Positions 1-8,075 of a stretch of 47,895 nt of DNA are shown here, piece after piece. The stretch's first letter is position 1; each line of letters opens with the position of its first letter. The translations under genes were made by a program, and so were the position numbers. This DNA comes from Pseudomonadota bacterium (GTDB taxonomy: Bacteria > Chloroflexota > UBA5177 > JAJPKF01), in NCBI GenBank assembly GCA_021323865.1, contig JAJPKF010000009.1:1-47895 (forward strand), given 5' to 3'. Under the pieces are notes generated by a model that saw only the letters and a program-made list of their open reading frames with translations, searched no databases and had not been told where the DNA came from.

Positions 1-1334
1 CGGACACGCAGGTGTCGATGAAGATGCCGTTGGGCTGGAAGATGCCGCCGTCCTCGTCCTTGAAGCCGATATTGTGCGAGCCGAGCCAGGAGATGCCGGA
101 GGTGGCCAGTCCGGGTGAGATCGTGCCGCCGGCGTCAGTGATCTTCACATAGAGGGGACAGACGCCGAATTCGTCCTTCCCAGCAGACTCGGTGACGGCA
201 ATCATCCCGCTCTTGGTCGAGCCGCCATGCCCGCAGGTCTGATAGGTGAACTGATCGGCGGCAGAGTTTCCGGTGGTGATGCCTCCGGCGTTGACCTGCA
301 CATCAGTGAGGAGTGTGTGGAGGTTGGTCATCTGCCCTCGGGCATCTGGCGTCACCGCCTTGATCCGGGTGTCGCTGAGGACCTTGATCTTGGTGGCCGC
401 CATGGCGGTGCCTCCGGATGGCGCCAGGTCGACGGCAACGTTGTCGCCGGGGGAACCGAAGCCGGTTCCGTGGATGGTGATGTGGGTTCCACCCTTGGCC
501 CGACCATGGTTCGGCTTGACCCCGCTGATGGTGGGGCCCGGCAGATTGGTGCGCGTCATCGTGAACCCGGTACCATCGGGACTGAGATTGGAGGTTGCCA
601 CGTCGATGGTGTGGGTGCTGTCCCAATTCACCTGGACCAGATCGGGCACCTGGCCGAGTGAGGCGCCGGCATCGGCCACCTTGCTGAAGGGCACCTGACC
701 AAAGCCGGCGAGGACGTCTCCCGGGATCAGAAAACCGCCGATCTGGGTCTCGGTCAGCGAAGCGCCGGTGCCCCCGAAGGCCTGGGCCTGACCGTTGGTG
801 GCGTCGGAGTAGGAGACCGTCGTTCCTGAAGAGCTGACGGTGTCCGTCAGCGTGATGACGTCGCCGGGGCTGGCGCTGCCGAACCCGTACGGGTTGTAGC
901 GGATGCCTGGAATCTCCAGGTCAAATCGGTAGATGGGGTGTGTGGAGACGCAGAAGTTCTGACTGTAAATGGTCGCCTGGCCCCCCACCGACGTGGACTG
1001 AAGGATGCCCAGATCGAGGGAGCTGCCGTAGCCGTCCTTGGCGCCGTCGCAGGTGATGGTGGGCTCGACGAAGGTGACGGACACCTGGCTGGAGGTGTTG
1101 GTTCGGTTCCAAGCATAGCCGGCGGAGTTGTTGCTGGGGACAATGCCCACGCGAACGTTGCGCAGCTGATCGGCCCTCGTGACGCCGGCGACGGGATTCG
1201 CCACAGCGACCCGAGGCGCCGCGGCGGCGGCCGCCGTGCGGGCCGGCATCGAGCCCATCACGCCGGCAATCACCATCGCACCGAGCACGGCGACGACTCG
1301 GAGCGAGGACCGGTCAGCCAGGACGAAGCTCATG
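1..1334 (-). CDS. Secreted G1 (eqolisin) peptidase-like protein with IPT/TIG domain, C-terminus beyond window
   Basis: The reading frame is open from an ATG at 1334 to the left edge (444 codons seen), with a GGAGG site 6 nt upstream. Residues 10-38 form a signal peptide ending in an Ala-rich stretch. Residues 60-262 resemble the beta-sandwich of G1 (glutamic) peptidases: a TFVEPTI strand, a GILQST segment whose Gln112 matches the catalytic Gln, a SPGDVI strand, and Glu195 in LTETQIGGF at the place of the catalytic Glu, followed by a GFGQVPF segment like the family's FADFG region. The Trp usually next to the Glu is missing. Residues 266-365 are an IPT/TIG domain (GPTISGVKPNHG start, GTGFG turn, DQFTYQ end). 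A further Cys-containing domain runs off the edge. G1 members are acid-active secreted endopeptidases; whether this one is active is inference. It could instead be a non-catalytic surface or adhesion protein. Confidence 0.62.
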
Positions 1335-1680
1335 AAACCCTCCGATGCGCGAGACATACTTCACGATCACGCACCAGTATGCGAAGCGCCGCCCGGCTGT
1401 GTCCATGCGCAATGAACACGATTACCGCACACGATATCGTGCGCATTGAGGATCTACCCAGGCGCTGCAGCTTCGACACGCGTCCTCTCAGCCCGCCACA
1501 TGCACCGTCGCGGTTGAGTGGCTGCCCTCAGCCATGGCGGGCAGACGCCGATCCGAAGGCGCACGCCGAAGGGCGCCGCATGACCCGCCGAGAGGCCGTT
1601 ACCGGAAGAGTCCGTGAATCGCAGCCGTCAGGGTAACGCCGGGGTTCGTCAGCGGGAAGAGGCCCCCCGGATCGCGCCGG
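1335..1680. other. Intergenic region upstream of the G1-like gene
   Basis: About 350 bp without a convincing gene. Open frames here have no ribosome site or family resemblance. A perfect 12-bp palindrome, CACGATATCGTG, lies at 1430-1441, about 96 bp upstream of the G1-like start, preceded by a second CACGAT at 1417. It may be an operator or a methylation/restriction-type site. I see no clear -10/-35 pair. Confidence 0.35.
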
Positions 1681-1986
1681 TCAGCGACTGCTGTCGGTGA
1701 TGTGCTCCAGATCGACGTAGCTGGGCTCGCCGTCCATGTAGCCCCCGAGCTCTTGCATGAGCGCCTGGTGACGCTCGCCCTGCTCGTTCCGACGCGCCTT
1801 CTCCTCACTCTCGAAGTGCGCGATGAGGTAGTACTCGTTCGGGTCCGTGGCGTTCTTATAGAAACTGGTTCTCACCCAGCCGGAGTCGGTCCCACGTCCC
1901 ACCTCCTCCTCCCATCGACCGTTCAGCTCGGCGATGCGCTCGCCGCTCCCAGGCTTGGTCCTGACCTTGACGATCTGTGCGAACAC
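1681..1986 (-). CDS. ABM-domain (antibiotic biosynthesis monooxygenase-like) small protein
   Basis: A 101-residue protein with a dimeric alpha/beta-barrel ABM pattern: N-terminal strand FAQIVKVRTKPG, a helix with GERIAELNGRWEEEV, a middle strand EYYLIAHFESEEKARR, and a C-terminal YVDLEHI strand. The start is GTG at 1986, with AAGGAG 8 nt upstream. Family members include quinol monooxygenases and heme-degrading enzymes, but many have no known substrate and nothing here assigns one. It is a single gene, followed by a 350-bp gap before the G1-like gene on the same strand. Confidence 0.75.
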   Translation of the reverse strand: MFAQIVKVRTKPGSGERIAELNGRWEEEVGRGTDSGWVRTSFYKNATDPNEYYLIAHFESEEKARRNEQGERHQALMQELGGYMDGEPSYVDLEHITDSSR

Positions 1987-2310
1987 TGTTCAGTCTCCTT
2001 TCCCATCTGCCATCGCATGCTACAGAGATAGCACAGCGCCGCCGGTTTGGGTCGACGAAGTTGGCCGAACGGAAGTTACCCTGACGGGTCTTTCTCAAGC
2101 GGTGTTCTGCCGGCGATGCTCACCTTTGGTCCTAGACGCGATGGTCCCTGCGGTTGACCTGAAGGCCGAGGTGCGAAACCTGTCTTCTGCCTTCTGACGA
2201 GGCTCGTAAATGCTCCTTCTGCTTGGTCGTTCCCGCTCGGACGCAAGCCAGGCCTACGGGCTCGTTCTCGGCCTGCTTGAGGGATGTGGGCTCAGAGCAT
2301 CCAGAACGGT

Positions 2311-2338
2311 GGGCGGCCCGTTGGGAGACGGGCCGCCC
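2311..2338 (-). terminator. Hairpin downstream of the MerR-like gene
   Basis: A perfect 11-bp inverted repeat, GGGCGGCCCGT with a 6-nt loop and its complement, begins 14 nt after the stop of the MerR-like gene. No strong U-run follows, so it may act as an imperfect intrinsic terminator or an RNA-stabilising 3' hairpin. Confidence 0.6.
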
Positions 2339-2352
2339 GATCGACCGTCTAA

Positions 2353-2448
2353 TCAGTCGCGGCTGTTGTCGCAGCCGCAGCAGCCACACCCGCCGCACTC
2401 GTCGGGCTGGCAGGTGCAGCCACAGCAGGAGCAGGCGTTCGCTGCCAT
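2353..2448 (-). CDS. Possible separately translated metallothionein-like peptide inside the MerR-like gene
   Basis: Within the MerR-like gene and in the same frame, an ATG at 2448 is preceded by AAGGAGG (2457-2463) at 8 nt spacing, one of the strongest ribosome sites in the window. Initiation there would give a 31-residue peptide consisting only of the Cys-rich tail (ten Cys). It could be a real internal start yielding a small metal-binding peptide, or chance, since AAG GAG GCA encodes Lys-Glu-Ala. The sequence alone cannot decide. Confidence 0.35.
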   Translation of the reverse strand: MAANACSCCGCTCQPDECGGCGCCGCDNSRD

Positions 2449-2856
2449 AAGGCGTGCCTCCTTGTCAGTTGGTAGCCAGCACTCACAGTCCCCCACGCGG
2501 CCACAACCGGGATTGCCTCCCTTGAGGCGTTCCTGCATTGCCAGAAGCTCCGAGCGAAGCGTCTCCAGCTGAGCCAGGCGGCGTTCCGTGTCGGCCAGCT
2601 TGTGGGCGATGGCATGCCGGATGCGCAGCTCCTCCGCGGGGCCGGAACGCTCCCGAATGAGGGCTTCGATCTCCGCGAGGCTGAGGCCCAGGGTCTTGGC
2701 CCGCTGGATGAAGCCGACTCTTCCCACTGCCTGGCACCCATAGACTCGATAGCCTGCCGGGGTTCGCGCGTCGGCCCGCAGCAGCCCTCTTGCCTCGTAG
2801 TACCGCAGTGCGGAGGTGGAGACTCCGGTCTCTCTGGCCAGCTCAGCGATCCGCAT
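2353..2856 (-). CDS. MerR-family metal-type regulator with a Cys-rich C-terminal tail
   Basis: A 167-residue regulator. Residues 1-70 are the MerR winged helix-turn-helix (MRIAELARETGVSTSALRYYE; GLL; TPAGYRVY), and 78-112 form the dimerisation coiled coil. Behind it are Cys118, Cys124 and Cys126 (GCGRVGDCEC), the region that binds metal in MerR/CadR/ZntR relatives. The last 26 residues hold ten more cysteines in CC, CxC and CxxC spacings, like a small metallothionein. The chosen start, ATG 2856, gives the normal MerR N-terminus and lies just behind a MerR-type promoter; the frame extends upstream to 3051, but that would put the promoter inside the coding region. The promoter architecture suggests self-regulation. 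The effector is probably a thiophilic metal ion, which is inference. No transporter or metal chaperone gene is next to it. Confidence 0.88.
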   Translation of the reverse strand: MRIAELARETGVSTSALRYYEARGLLRADARTPAGYRVYGCQAVGRVGFIQRAKTLGLSLAEIEALIRERSGPAEELRIRHAIAHKLADTERRLAQLETLRSELLAMQERLKGGNPGCGRVGDCECWLPTDKEARLMAANACSCCGCTCQPDECGGCGCCGCDNSRD

Positions 2857-2874
2857 TTGACCGTCCACAAGATG

Positions 2875-2906
2875 ACAGTACACCTTCAAGTTTGCTTGAA
2901 GGTCAA
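2875..2906 (-). promoter_or_regulatory. MerR-type promoter/operator with elongated spacer
   Basis: On the minus strand TTGACC (-35, 2906-2901) and TACTGT (-10, 2880-2875) are 20 bp apart, longer than the usual 17. A perfect 9-bp inverted repeat, ACCTTCAAG-4 nt-CTTGAAGGT (2882-2903), fills the spacer. This is the hallmark of promoters activated by MerR proteins through DNA distortion. The likely RNA start lies about 10 nt before the ATG at 2856, so the regulator probably controls its own gene. Confidence 0.85.
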
Positions 2907-3014
2907 GTGGGACTTCTTGAGCCACCCTCTCCGGAACCTTCCCCCCGCGGGTGCCTGTCGCATGCCCTGGTCCCTTGACCCTCGTCTCAGCGCGTCCCAG
3001 AATGCTCGGGTGCC

Positions 3015-4427
3015 ATGAGCTACATGAAACGTCTCTTCCGCAGACCCGCACTGCTAGAGTCCGCCTCGCTTCAGGACCTCAATGCCGCCATCGAGACACG
3101 TCTTCGCGAGGACACCAATCCAGGATCCGCCTCCCAGCCAACCACTGAGGACTGGTACTGGGGCCGCAGGGGCTCATCCGGTTCCGAAGAGGACTACTTC
3201 TGGCGCCGGCTGAGCGATAACTGGTACCAGAAGGACGTCGTCCCCTCGACCTATCTGGAGATTCACAACCAGGTCTTCGAAGCGTGGAACGCCAACCCCA
3301 TCGCCAACTACATCGTCGAGCTGGGCGTCAACTTCGTCCTCGGCGACGGCATCCACGTTCGCTGTGCCAACAAAAAGGTCCAAAAGGTGGTCGACGCCTT
3401 CTGGAGTCATCCCGACAACCACATGGATCTGCGCGTGTACGACCTCTGCCAGGAGCTGTCACTCTACGGCGAGATCTTCATCCGATTCTTTGTGAACGAC
3501 TTCAACGGAGACGTCAAGATCATCAGTCTCGACCCTTCGATGGTCGACCAGATCGAGTCGGATCCCGAAAACATCGAGCATGAGCTGCGCATCCACCGCC
3601 GGCCCATCGGCCCCTCCGCGACCATTCCTGGACAGCCTGCCGTTCCCACGCCACTGGAGCAGACATCACTCGAGGGCGTCTGGCTCTCTGTCCCCGACGA
3701 GATCATCCACTTTGCCATCAACAAGGTGTCGAACGCCAAACGGGGCAAGAGCGATCTCGCCACGCTGCTTCCCTGGCTCCGACGCTACAAGGATTGGCTG
3801 ATCGACCGCGTTCGCATCAATAAGTACAAGGCCGCCTTTCTGTGGGACATCACCCTCACCGGCGCTGATCGGCGGACGATCGAGAACAAAATGCAGGAGT
3901 ACGCGCGGCCGCCCGAGCCCGGCTCCATCGTGGTGCACAACGAACAGGAGACGTGGTCCGCCGTCCAGCCCAAGATTGACGCCGGTGACGTGGCCGAAGA
4001 CGGGCGCGCAATCAAGCTCATGATCGCGATGGGGGCCGGCATCCCCGAGCACTACCTGGCCTCGGGCGAAAACTCCAACCGCGCCACCGCTACTGAGATG
4101 GCCCTCCCGACGGTCAAGAAGTTCAAACGCCGGCAGGACCACTTCGGCTACGTCCTCACCCGCATCCTCAGCCGCGTCGTGCAGGAGAAACAGAGCCGAG
4201 GCCTGCTTCCCGCCGGCATCGACACCTCCATCTCCTTCACCTTTCCGGACATCGATACCGACGACAACCTTGCCCTCGGCCAGGCGAGCTTCTACACCAG
4301 CCGGGCGCTCGCCATCGCCAAAGCCCAGGGCTGGGTGACGGACGAAACGGCTGCCCACCTCTTCTTCGAATCTCTGGGCGTCGACATCAATGCTCGGCAG
4401 GAGGTCGAGAAGCCGAAAGCCGGTTGA
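3015..4427 (+). CDS. Phage portal-like protein (isolated)
   Basis: A 470-residue protein with a tailed-phage portal pattern: an N-terminal arm, then NPIANYIVELGVNFVLGDG, a segment with YGEIFIRFFVN, a central LDP-MVDQIESD stretch, a stem-like region with RRYKDWLIDRVR, and a C-terminal crown/wing part with GAGIPEHYLASGEN and the SNRATATEMALP motif followed by a long helix. Portals are dodecameric rings at the capsid vertex through which DNA passes. No capsid, terminase, protease or tail gene is nearby, so it is either a prophage remnant or a domesticated gene. The frame is intact. ATG 3015 has no clear ribosome site; ATG 3024 is an alternative. A toxin-antitoxin pair follows on the same strand. 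Confidence 0.75.
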   Translation: MSYMKRLFRRPALLESASLQDLNAAIETRLREDTNPGSASQPTTEDWYWGRRGSSGSEEDYFWRRLSDNWYQKDVVPSTYLEIHNQVFEAWNANPIANYIVELGVNFVLGDGIHVRCANKKVQKVVDAFWSHPDNHMDLRVYDLCQELSLYGEIFIRFFVNDFNGDVKIISLDPSMVDQIESDPENIEHELRIHRRPIGPSATIPGQPAVPTPLEQTSLEGVWLSVPDEIIHFAINKVSNAKRGKSDLATLLPWLRRYKDWLIDRVRINKYKAAFLWDITLTGADRRTIENKMQEYARPPEPGSIVVHNEQETWSAVQPKIDAGDVAEDGRAIKLMIAMGAGIPEHYLASGENSNRATATEMALPTVKKFKRRQDHFGYVLTRILSRVVQEKQSRGLLPAGIDTSISFTFPDIDTDDNLALGQASFYTSRALAIAKAQGWVTDETAAHLFFESLGVDINARQEVEKPKAG

Positions 4428-4445
4428 ACGGCTTCCCGTGGAGTG

Positions 4446-4471
4446 ATGGCACAATGGCCTAGAAGTGCCAT
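4446..4471 (+). promoter_or_regulatory. Inverted repeat, likely operator of the vapBC-like operon
   Basis: A perfect 7-bp inverted repeat, ATGGCAC-12 nt-GTGCCAT, lies 14 nt before the proposed TTG start of the antitoxin. Ribbon-helix-helix antitoxins commonly bind such repeats to repress their own operon. Its position would fall inside the coding region if the upstream GTG at 4443 were the start, which argues for the downstream start. Confidence 0.5.
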
Positions 4472-4484
4472 TACGGAGTCAGAA

Positions 4485-4718
4485 TTGGCCATCCTCAAGA
4501 AGCAGGTCTACATCACTGTCGAGCTCGACGCCCGGCTCAAACGACTCGCGCGGCAGACCGGCCGTTCCGAGTCCGAGGTGGTTCGCGAGGCGCTGGCGGC
4601 CTACGTTACGACGGCGGATGATCCCTTCGATGCCATCATCGGCCTCGACGCCGCCGAGGGGCCGGATGACCTGGCCGCCAACCACGACCGGTACCTCTAT
4701 GGCTCGGAAGACGGTTAG
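4485..4718 (+). CDS. VapB-like ribbon-helix-helix antitoxin
   Basis: About 77 residues. A beta strand KQVYITVELD is followed by helix-turn-helix residues RLKRLARQTGRSESEVVREALAAYV, the classic RHH/CopG pattern, and then by an acidic, flexible C-terminus that would wrap the toxin. The start proposed here is TTG 4485, with CGGAG 6 nt upstream; a longer frame to GTG 4443 exists but would include the operator-like repeat. The end overlaps the toxin gene by 20 nt, giving translational coupling. The role as antitoxin to the PIN protein is inferred from this arrangement. Confidence 0.82.
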   Translation: MAILKKQVYITVELDARLKRLARQTGRSESEVVREALAAYVTTADDPFDAIIGLDAAEGPDDLAANHDRYLYGSEDG

Positions 4719-5139
4719 TCGTCATGAGCCGGCGATCTTCGTCGATACGGGCGCCTTCCTGGCGCTCGCCAGATCCGCCGACCAGTACCATCGGCAAGCG
4801 GTCGAGTACTGGAACGGGCTCAGTCCCCATCCCCACCGGGTCACGACCAGCTTCATCATCGACGAAGCCTACACGCTCATGCGGCGCGGAGGAGCTGGAG
4901 CGGCGGCTCGGTTCCTCGACGCCGTGGAGGCCGCCCAGGAGGCGCGTACTCTGACTGTCCTGTGGCCCGAAGAAGGATGGTGGGGCGACATTCGCGGCAT
5001 GCTGGCTCGGTTCCACGATCAGGATCTCAGCTACACCGACGCCGTCTCTCTGGTCGCCTGCCGGCGGCGCCACGACATCGGTTCGGTATTCGGCTTCGAC
5101 CACCATCTGCGGCTCTCGGGCCTGCCGTTGGTTCCCTAG
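4699..5139 (+). CDS. VapC-like PIN-domain toxin
   Basis: A 146-residue PIN-domain RNase. The four acidic residues of the Mg-dependent active site are visible: Asp16 (FVDTGAF), Glu56 (IIDEAYTL), Asp114 (SYTDAVSL) and Asp134 (FGFDHHL). Such toxins cleave tRNA, rRNA or mRNA when the antitoxin is degraded. The ATG at 4699 lies within the antitoxin gene, has no strong ribosome site of its own, and probably depends on coupling. All key residues are intact, so it should be functional. Confidence 0.88.
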   Translation: MARKTVSRHEPAIFVDTGAFLALARSADQYHRQAVEYWNGLSPHPHRVTTSFIIDEAYTLMRRGGAGAAARFLDAVEAAQEARTLTVLWPEEGWWGDIRGMLARFHDQDLSYTDAVSLVACRRRHDIGSVFGFDHHLRLSGLPLVP

Positions 5140-5291
5140 CGGGCGGCATCGTGGAAACCGGACTGAAGAGAGGGCAAGCTCCCGCGGGTGTTCGACTCGA
5201 TGGTGGCTCGCAAATCGGGCAACAATAATCATGACCGAGCGGATGATGCCATTCGCCTGCCTCGCCCTCAGCCTGACGCGACGCCCACACG

Positions 5292-5792
5292 ATGCAGCCT
5301 GGCGATGACCGGCCCGTGACCGCCTATCCCACCGTGGTGCCTATGCTTGCCTACGAGGACCCGGGCGCTGCGCTCGACTGGCTGGCAAAGGCGTTTGGCT
5401 TCCGGGAGCGATTGCGCCTCGAGATGCCGGATGGTCGCATCGGCCATGCCGAGATGGACGTCGGCGAGAACGGCGTGATCATGCTGGCCACGCCGTCTCC
5501 CGATTACGAGCCGCCGAGGAAGCACCGGCAGACCTGTGCCCGGGCCGCAGCCTGGCTGGCTGTCCCCTATGTGGTCGACGGCGTACTGGTGCACGTCGCC
5601 AACGTCGAGGAACATATGGCACGCGCGCGTGATGCCGGCGCCACCCTGCTCTCCGAACTGGAGGACGAGCCATACGGCCGGCTCTATCGAGCCGAGGACC
5701 TCGAGGGACACCGCTGGATGTTCATGGAGCTTCCGGCCGAACCTGCTTCTCACGAAACATGGCAGCCCCCTGGGGAGCCGTCCCCCGAGTGA
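5292..5792 (+). CDS. VOC-family (glyoxalase/PhnB-like) protein
   Basis: A 166-residue protein with two beta-alpha-beta-beta-beta units of the vicinal-oxygen-chelate fold: TVVPMLAYEDPGAALDWLAKAFGF, the GRIGHAEMDVGENGVIML strand, then a second half, VEEHMARARDAGA, and the EDLEGHRWMFME strand with the DPxGHxW-type ending usual in PhnB-like members. Metal ligands cannot be assigned with certainty. Substrate unknown. It stands alone, with a 150-bp gap on the left and an 83-bp gap before the GH44 gene. Confidence 0.8.
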   Translation: MQPGDDRPVTAYPTVVPMLAYEDPGAALDWLAKAFGFRERLRLEMPDGRIGHAEMDVGENGVIMLATPSPDYEPPRKHRQTCARAAAWLAVPYVVDGVLVHVANVEEHMARARDAGATLLSELEDEPYGRLYRAEDLEGHRWMFMELPAEPASHETWQPPGEPSPE

Positions 5793-5875
5793 CACCCCTC
5801 GAACACTGCCCGGGCCACCCCGGAATTGCGATTGCGCAATAGATCGTGTCCGGTCAGCTCAATGCGGGAGACGCC

Positions 5876-7990
5876 ATGATCGCACGATGTTCCCGGATCT
5901 TCATGACCGCGGCGGCCGTCTGCGCCGTCGTCCTCTCGGTCTCGGGGGGCAGACCGGTGGCCGCCTCCCACGCCGCGTCCGTCATCTATGACGACCGGCT
6001 TGCGCCCGGGTGGTCGGACTGGTCTTGGAACACCACCATCGACTGGCAGGACGCCACGAATCCGCACAGTGGCAAGGATGACGTGGCCTTTACCTTCGAT
6101 CACGCGTGGGACGGCCTGTCCGTCCACGCTGACACACCCGTCGACACGTCGCCCTACGATCTGGTGCGCTTCTGGATCAATGGCGGCGCAGCGGGAGGGC
6201 AGAAGCTGTGGCTGTACGTCGAATATCCGGGAGGCGGCAGCTCGCCGCCGGTCGACCTAACCCCGTACATCGCCGGCAATGCGATCGTTGCCGGCTCCTG
6301 GAAGAAGGTGGACGTACCGCTTTCGGCGCTGGGCGCCAAGTCGGCGCAGATCAGCCGGCTGGACTTCTTCAACAACACCTCCGCCACACAACCCACCATG
6401 TACCTCGACGACCTCTCGCTCTACGACGACGGCAAGAAGCCGCCGCCACCGAAGACAGTCAAAGTCATGGTCACCGTCAATGGAGGCGCGGGCCGGCATG
6501 CGATCAGTCCCTTCATCTATGGCGTCGCCTCCGCGGGGTCCGCGTACCTGAAGCGGCATCATCTTGCGCTGGAGCGATGGGGCGGCAACCCGACGTCGCG
6601 GTATAACTGGCGCCTCGGCGCGGCCATGAACACCGCGGCCGATTGGTACTTCGAGAACACCGACTATGGCAACTCGTGCCGGACACCGGGTTGTGCCGTG
6701 GACGAAATGGTCGCTGGCGACCACGCCGCCGGGGCCGCGTCGCTCGTCACCGTTCCGACCTTGGGCTGGGTGGCGAAGGACGCGAGCCTCGACACCTGCG
6801 GGTTCGCCGTGTCGAAGTATGGGCCTCAGCAGCAGACGGATCCGTACCGCCCGAACTGCGGTAACGGCATCAACACCTCCGGCAAGCCCATAACGGGCAA
6901 CAAGCCGAGCGATACGAGCGTTCGCAGTGGCCCGCCCGACATCGAGGCGTGGGTGCGGCATCTGGTTCATCGGTTCGGGCCGGCATCGCGAGGAGGCGTG
7001 CGGTTCTATGCCATGGATAACGAGCCGGAGCTGTGGTATACCACCCATCGCGACGTCGCGCCTCGACCGCTGACCTATGACGGGCTCTATCAGGAGTTCG
7101 AACGATATGCCTCGGTCGTGCGGTCGGTCGATCCCTCGGCCATGATCGACGGGCCGGTGCCGTGGGGATGGTCGGCGTACTGGGACTCCTCTTACGACTA
7201 CGTCCATCAGACCAGCGCCGATCGGACGGCGCACGGCAACCTGCCCATCATCCCCTGGTTTCTGAAGCGAGTGCGGGCACACGACCGGGCGAAACATGAG
7301 CGAACGCTGAACGTGCTGGACATTCACTACTATCCTCAGGGCGCGGCCGTCTTCTCGGGCGCCGCCGACCCGGCCACCAGCGCGCTTCGCCTCCGAGAAA
7401 CGCGCAGCCTCTGGGACTCGACCTACACCGACGAGTCGTGGATCAACGCCCGGGTGGGTCTCATCCCGCGGATGAAGAGCTGGATCCGGCGCTACTATCC
7501 GGGAACCAAGCTGGGCATCAGCGAGTGGAACTTCGGCGGCGAATCTTCGCCGAGCGGCGGCCTGGCAATCGCCGATGTACTGGGCATCTTCGGGCGGGAG
7601 GGCGTCTATCTGGCGTCCTACTGGACGCATCCGGCCGACGGGACGCCGGCCGCCTCGGCATTTGACCTGTACCGAAACTACGACGGTCATGGGGCGACGT
7701 TCGGCAACCGCTCCATCGAGACAGTCAGCAACAAGACAAGCGAGCTCATGGCCTTTGGAAGTGAGCGCACGCATGACGGTCATGTGCTGATCATGCTGGT
7801 CAATCAAGATCCGTCTGCCCGGATGGCGGTGACGCTGCGCCTTCGGCACCTTCATGTCACCGGGACAGCCGCCGTCTACCGGCTGTCGCCCGGAAGCGCG
7901 GTCATCAAGCGGGACGGAACGCTTGGCGTGTCGGCTGGGACCAGCGTCCGGGTGCCGCCGTACTCCGTGGAGCTGCTCGATATCCCCTAA
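5876..7990 (+). CDS. Secreted GH44 endo-beta-glucanase/xyloglucanase-like enzyme
   Basis: A 704-residue exported enzyme. Signal peptide at residues 1-31. Residues about 35-190 are a jelly-roll carbohydrate-binding-like domain ending YLDDLSLYDD, followed by a Pro-rich linker (KKPPPPK). The rest matches GH44: ISPFIYGVAS, the strongly conserved RWGGNPTSRYNWRLG and DWYFENTDYG, the acid/base Glu383 in MDNEPELW and the nucleophile Glu550 in GISEWNFGGE. A beta-sandwich closes the C-terminus. GH44 enzymes hydrolyse beta-1,4-glucans and xyloglucan outside the cell. No dockerin or sorting motif is visible, so it is a free secreted enzyme. The start is ATG 5876 with GGGAG 5 nt upstream, in preference to a GTG 30 nt earlier. 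Confidence 0.92.
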   Translation: MIARCSRIFMTAAAVCAVVLSVSGGRPVAASHAASVIYDDRLAPGWSDWSWNTTIDWQDATNPHSGKDDVAFTFDHAWDGLSVHADTPVDTSPYDLVRFWINGGAAGGQKLWLYVEYPGGGSSPPVDLTPYIAGNAIVAGSWKKVDVPLSALGAKSAQISRLDFFNNTSATQPTMYLDDLSLYDDGKKPPPPKTVKVMVTVNGGAGRHAISPFIYGVASAGSAYLKRHHLALERWGGNPTSRYNWRLGAAMNTAADWYFENTDYGNSCRTPGCAVDEMVAGDHAAGAASLVTVPTLGWVAKDASLDTCGFAVSKYGPQQQTDPYRPNCGNGINTSGKPITGNKPSDTSVRSGPPDIEAWVRHLVHRFGPASRGGVRFYAMDNEPELWYTTHRDVAPRPLTYDGLYQEFERYASVVRSVDPSAMIDGPVPWGWSAYWDSSYDYVHQTSADRTAHGNLPIIPWFLKRVRAHDRAKHERTLNVLDIHYYPQGAAVFSGAADPATSALRLRETRSLWDSTYTDESWINARVGLIPRMKSWIRRYYPGTKLGISEWNFGGESSPSGGLAIADVLGIFGREGVYLASYWTHPADGTPAASAFDLYRNYDGHGATFGNRSIETVSNKTSELMAFGSERTHDGHVLIMLVNQDPSARMAVTLRLRHLHVTGTAAVYRLSPGSAVIKRDGTLGVSAGTSVRVPPYSVELLDIP

Positions 7991-8075
7991 ACACAGGACG
8001 CCACATACGGTGCGTGCCGGAACCGGCCGCGGCCGTCTTTGGGCTGATCCGTCCGGTGCTTAGAGGAGGAGAACC

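Noticed and set aside
3015..4427. Complete prophage around the portal gene
   Set aside because: No terminase, capsid, tail, integrase or lysis gene is seen within the window.
6257..7855. 532-codon open frame on the minus strand opposite the GH44 gene
   Set aside because: The plus strand has a complete, intact GH44 enzyme; the antisense frame has no family and arises from high GC at third positions.
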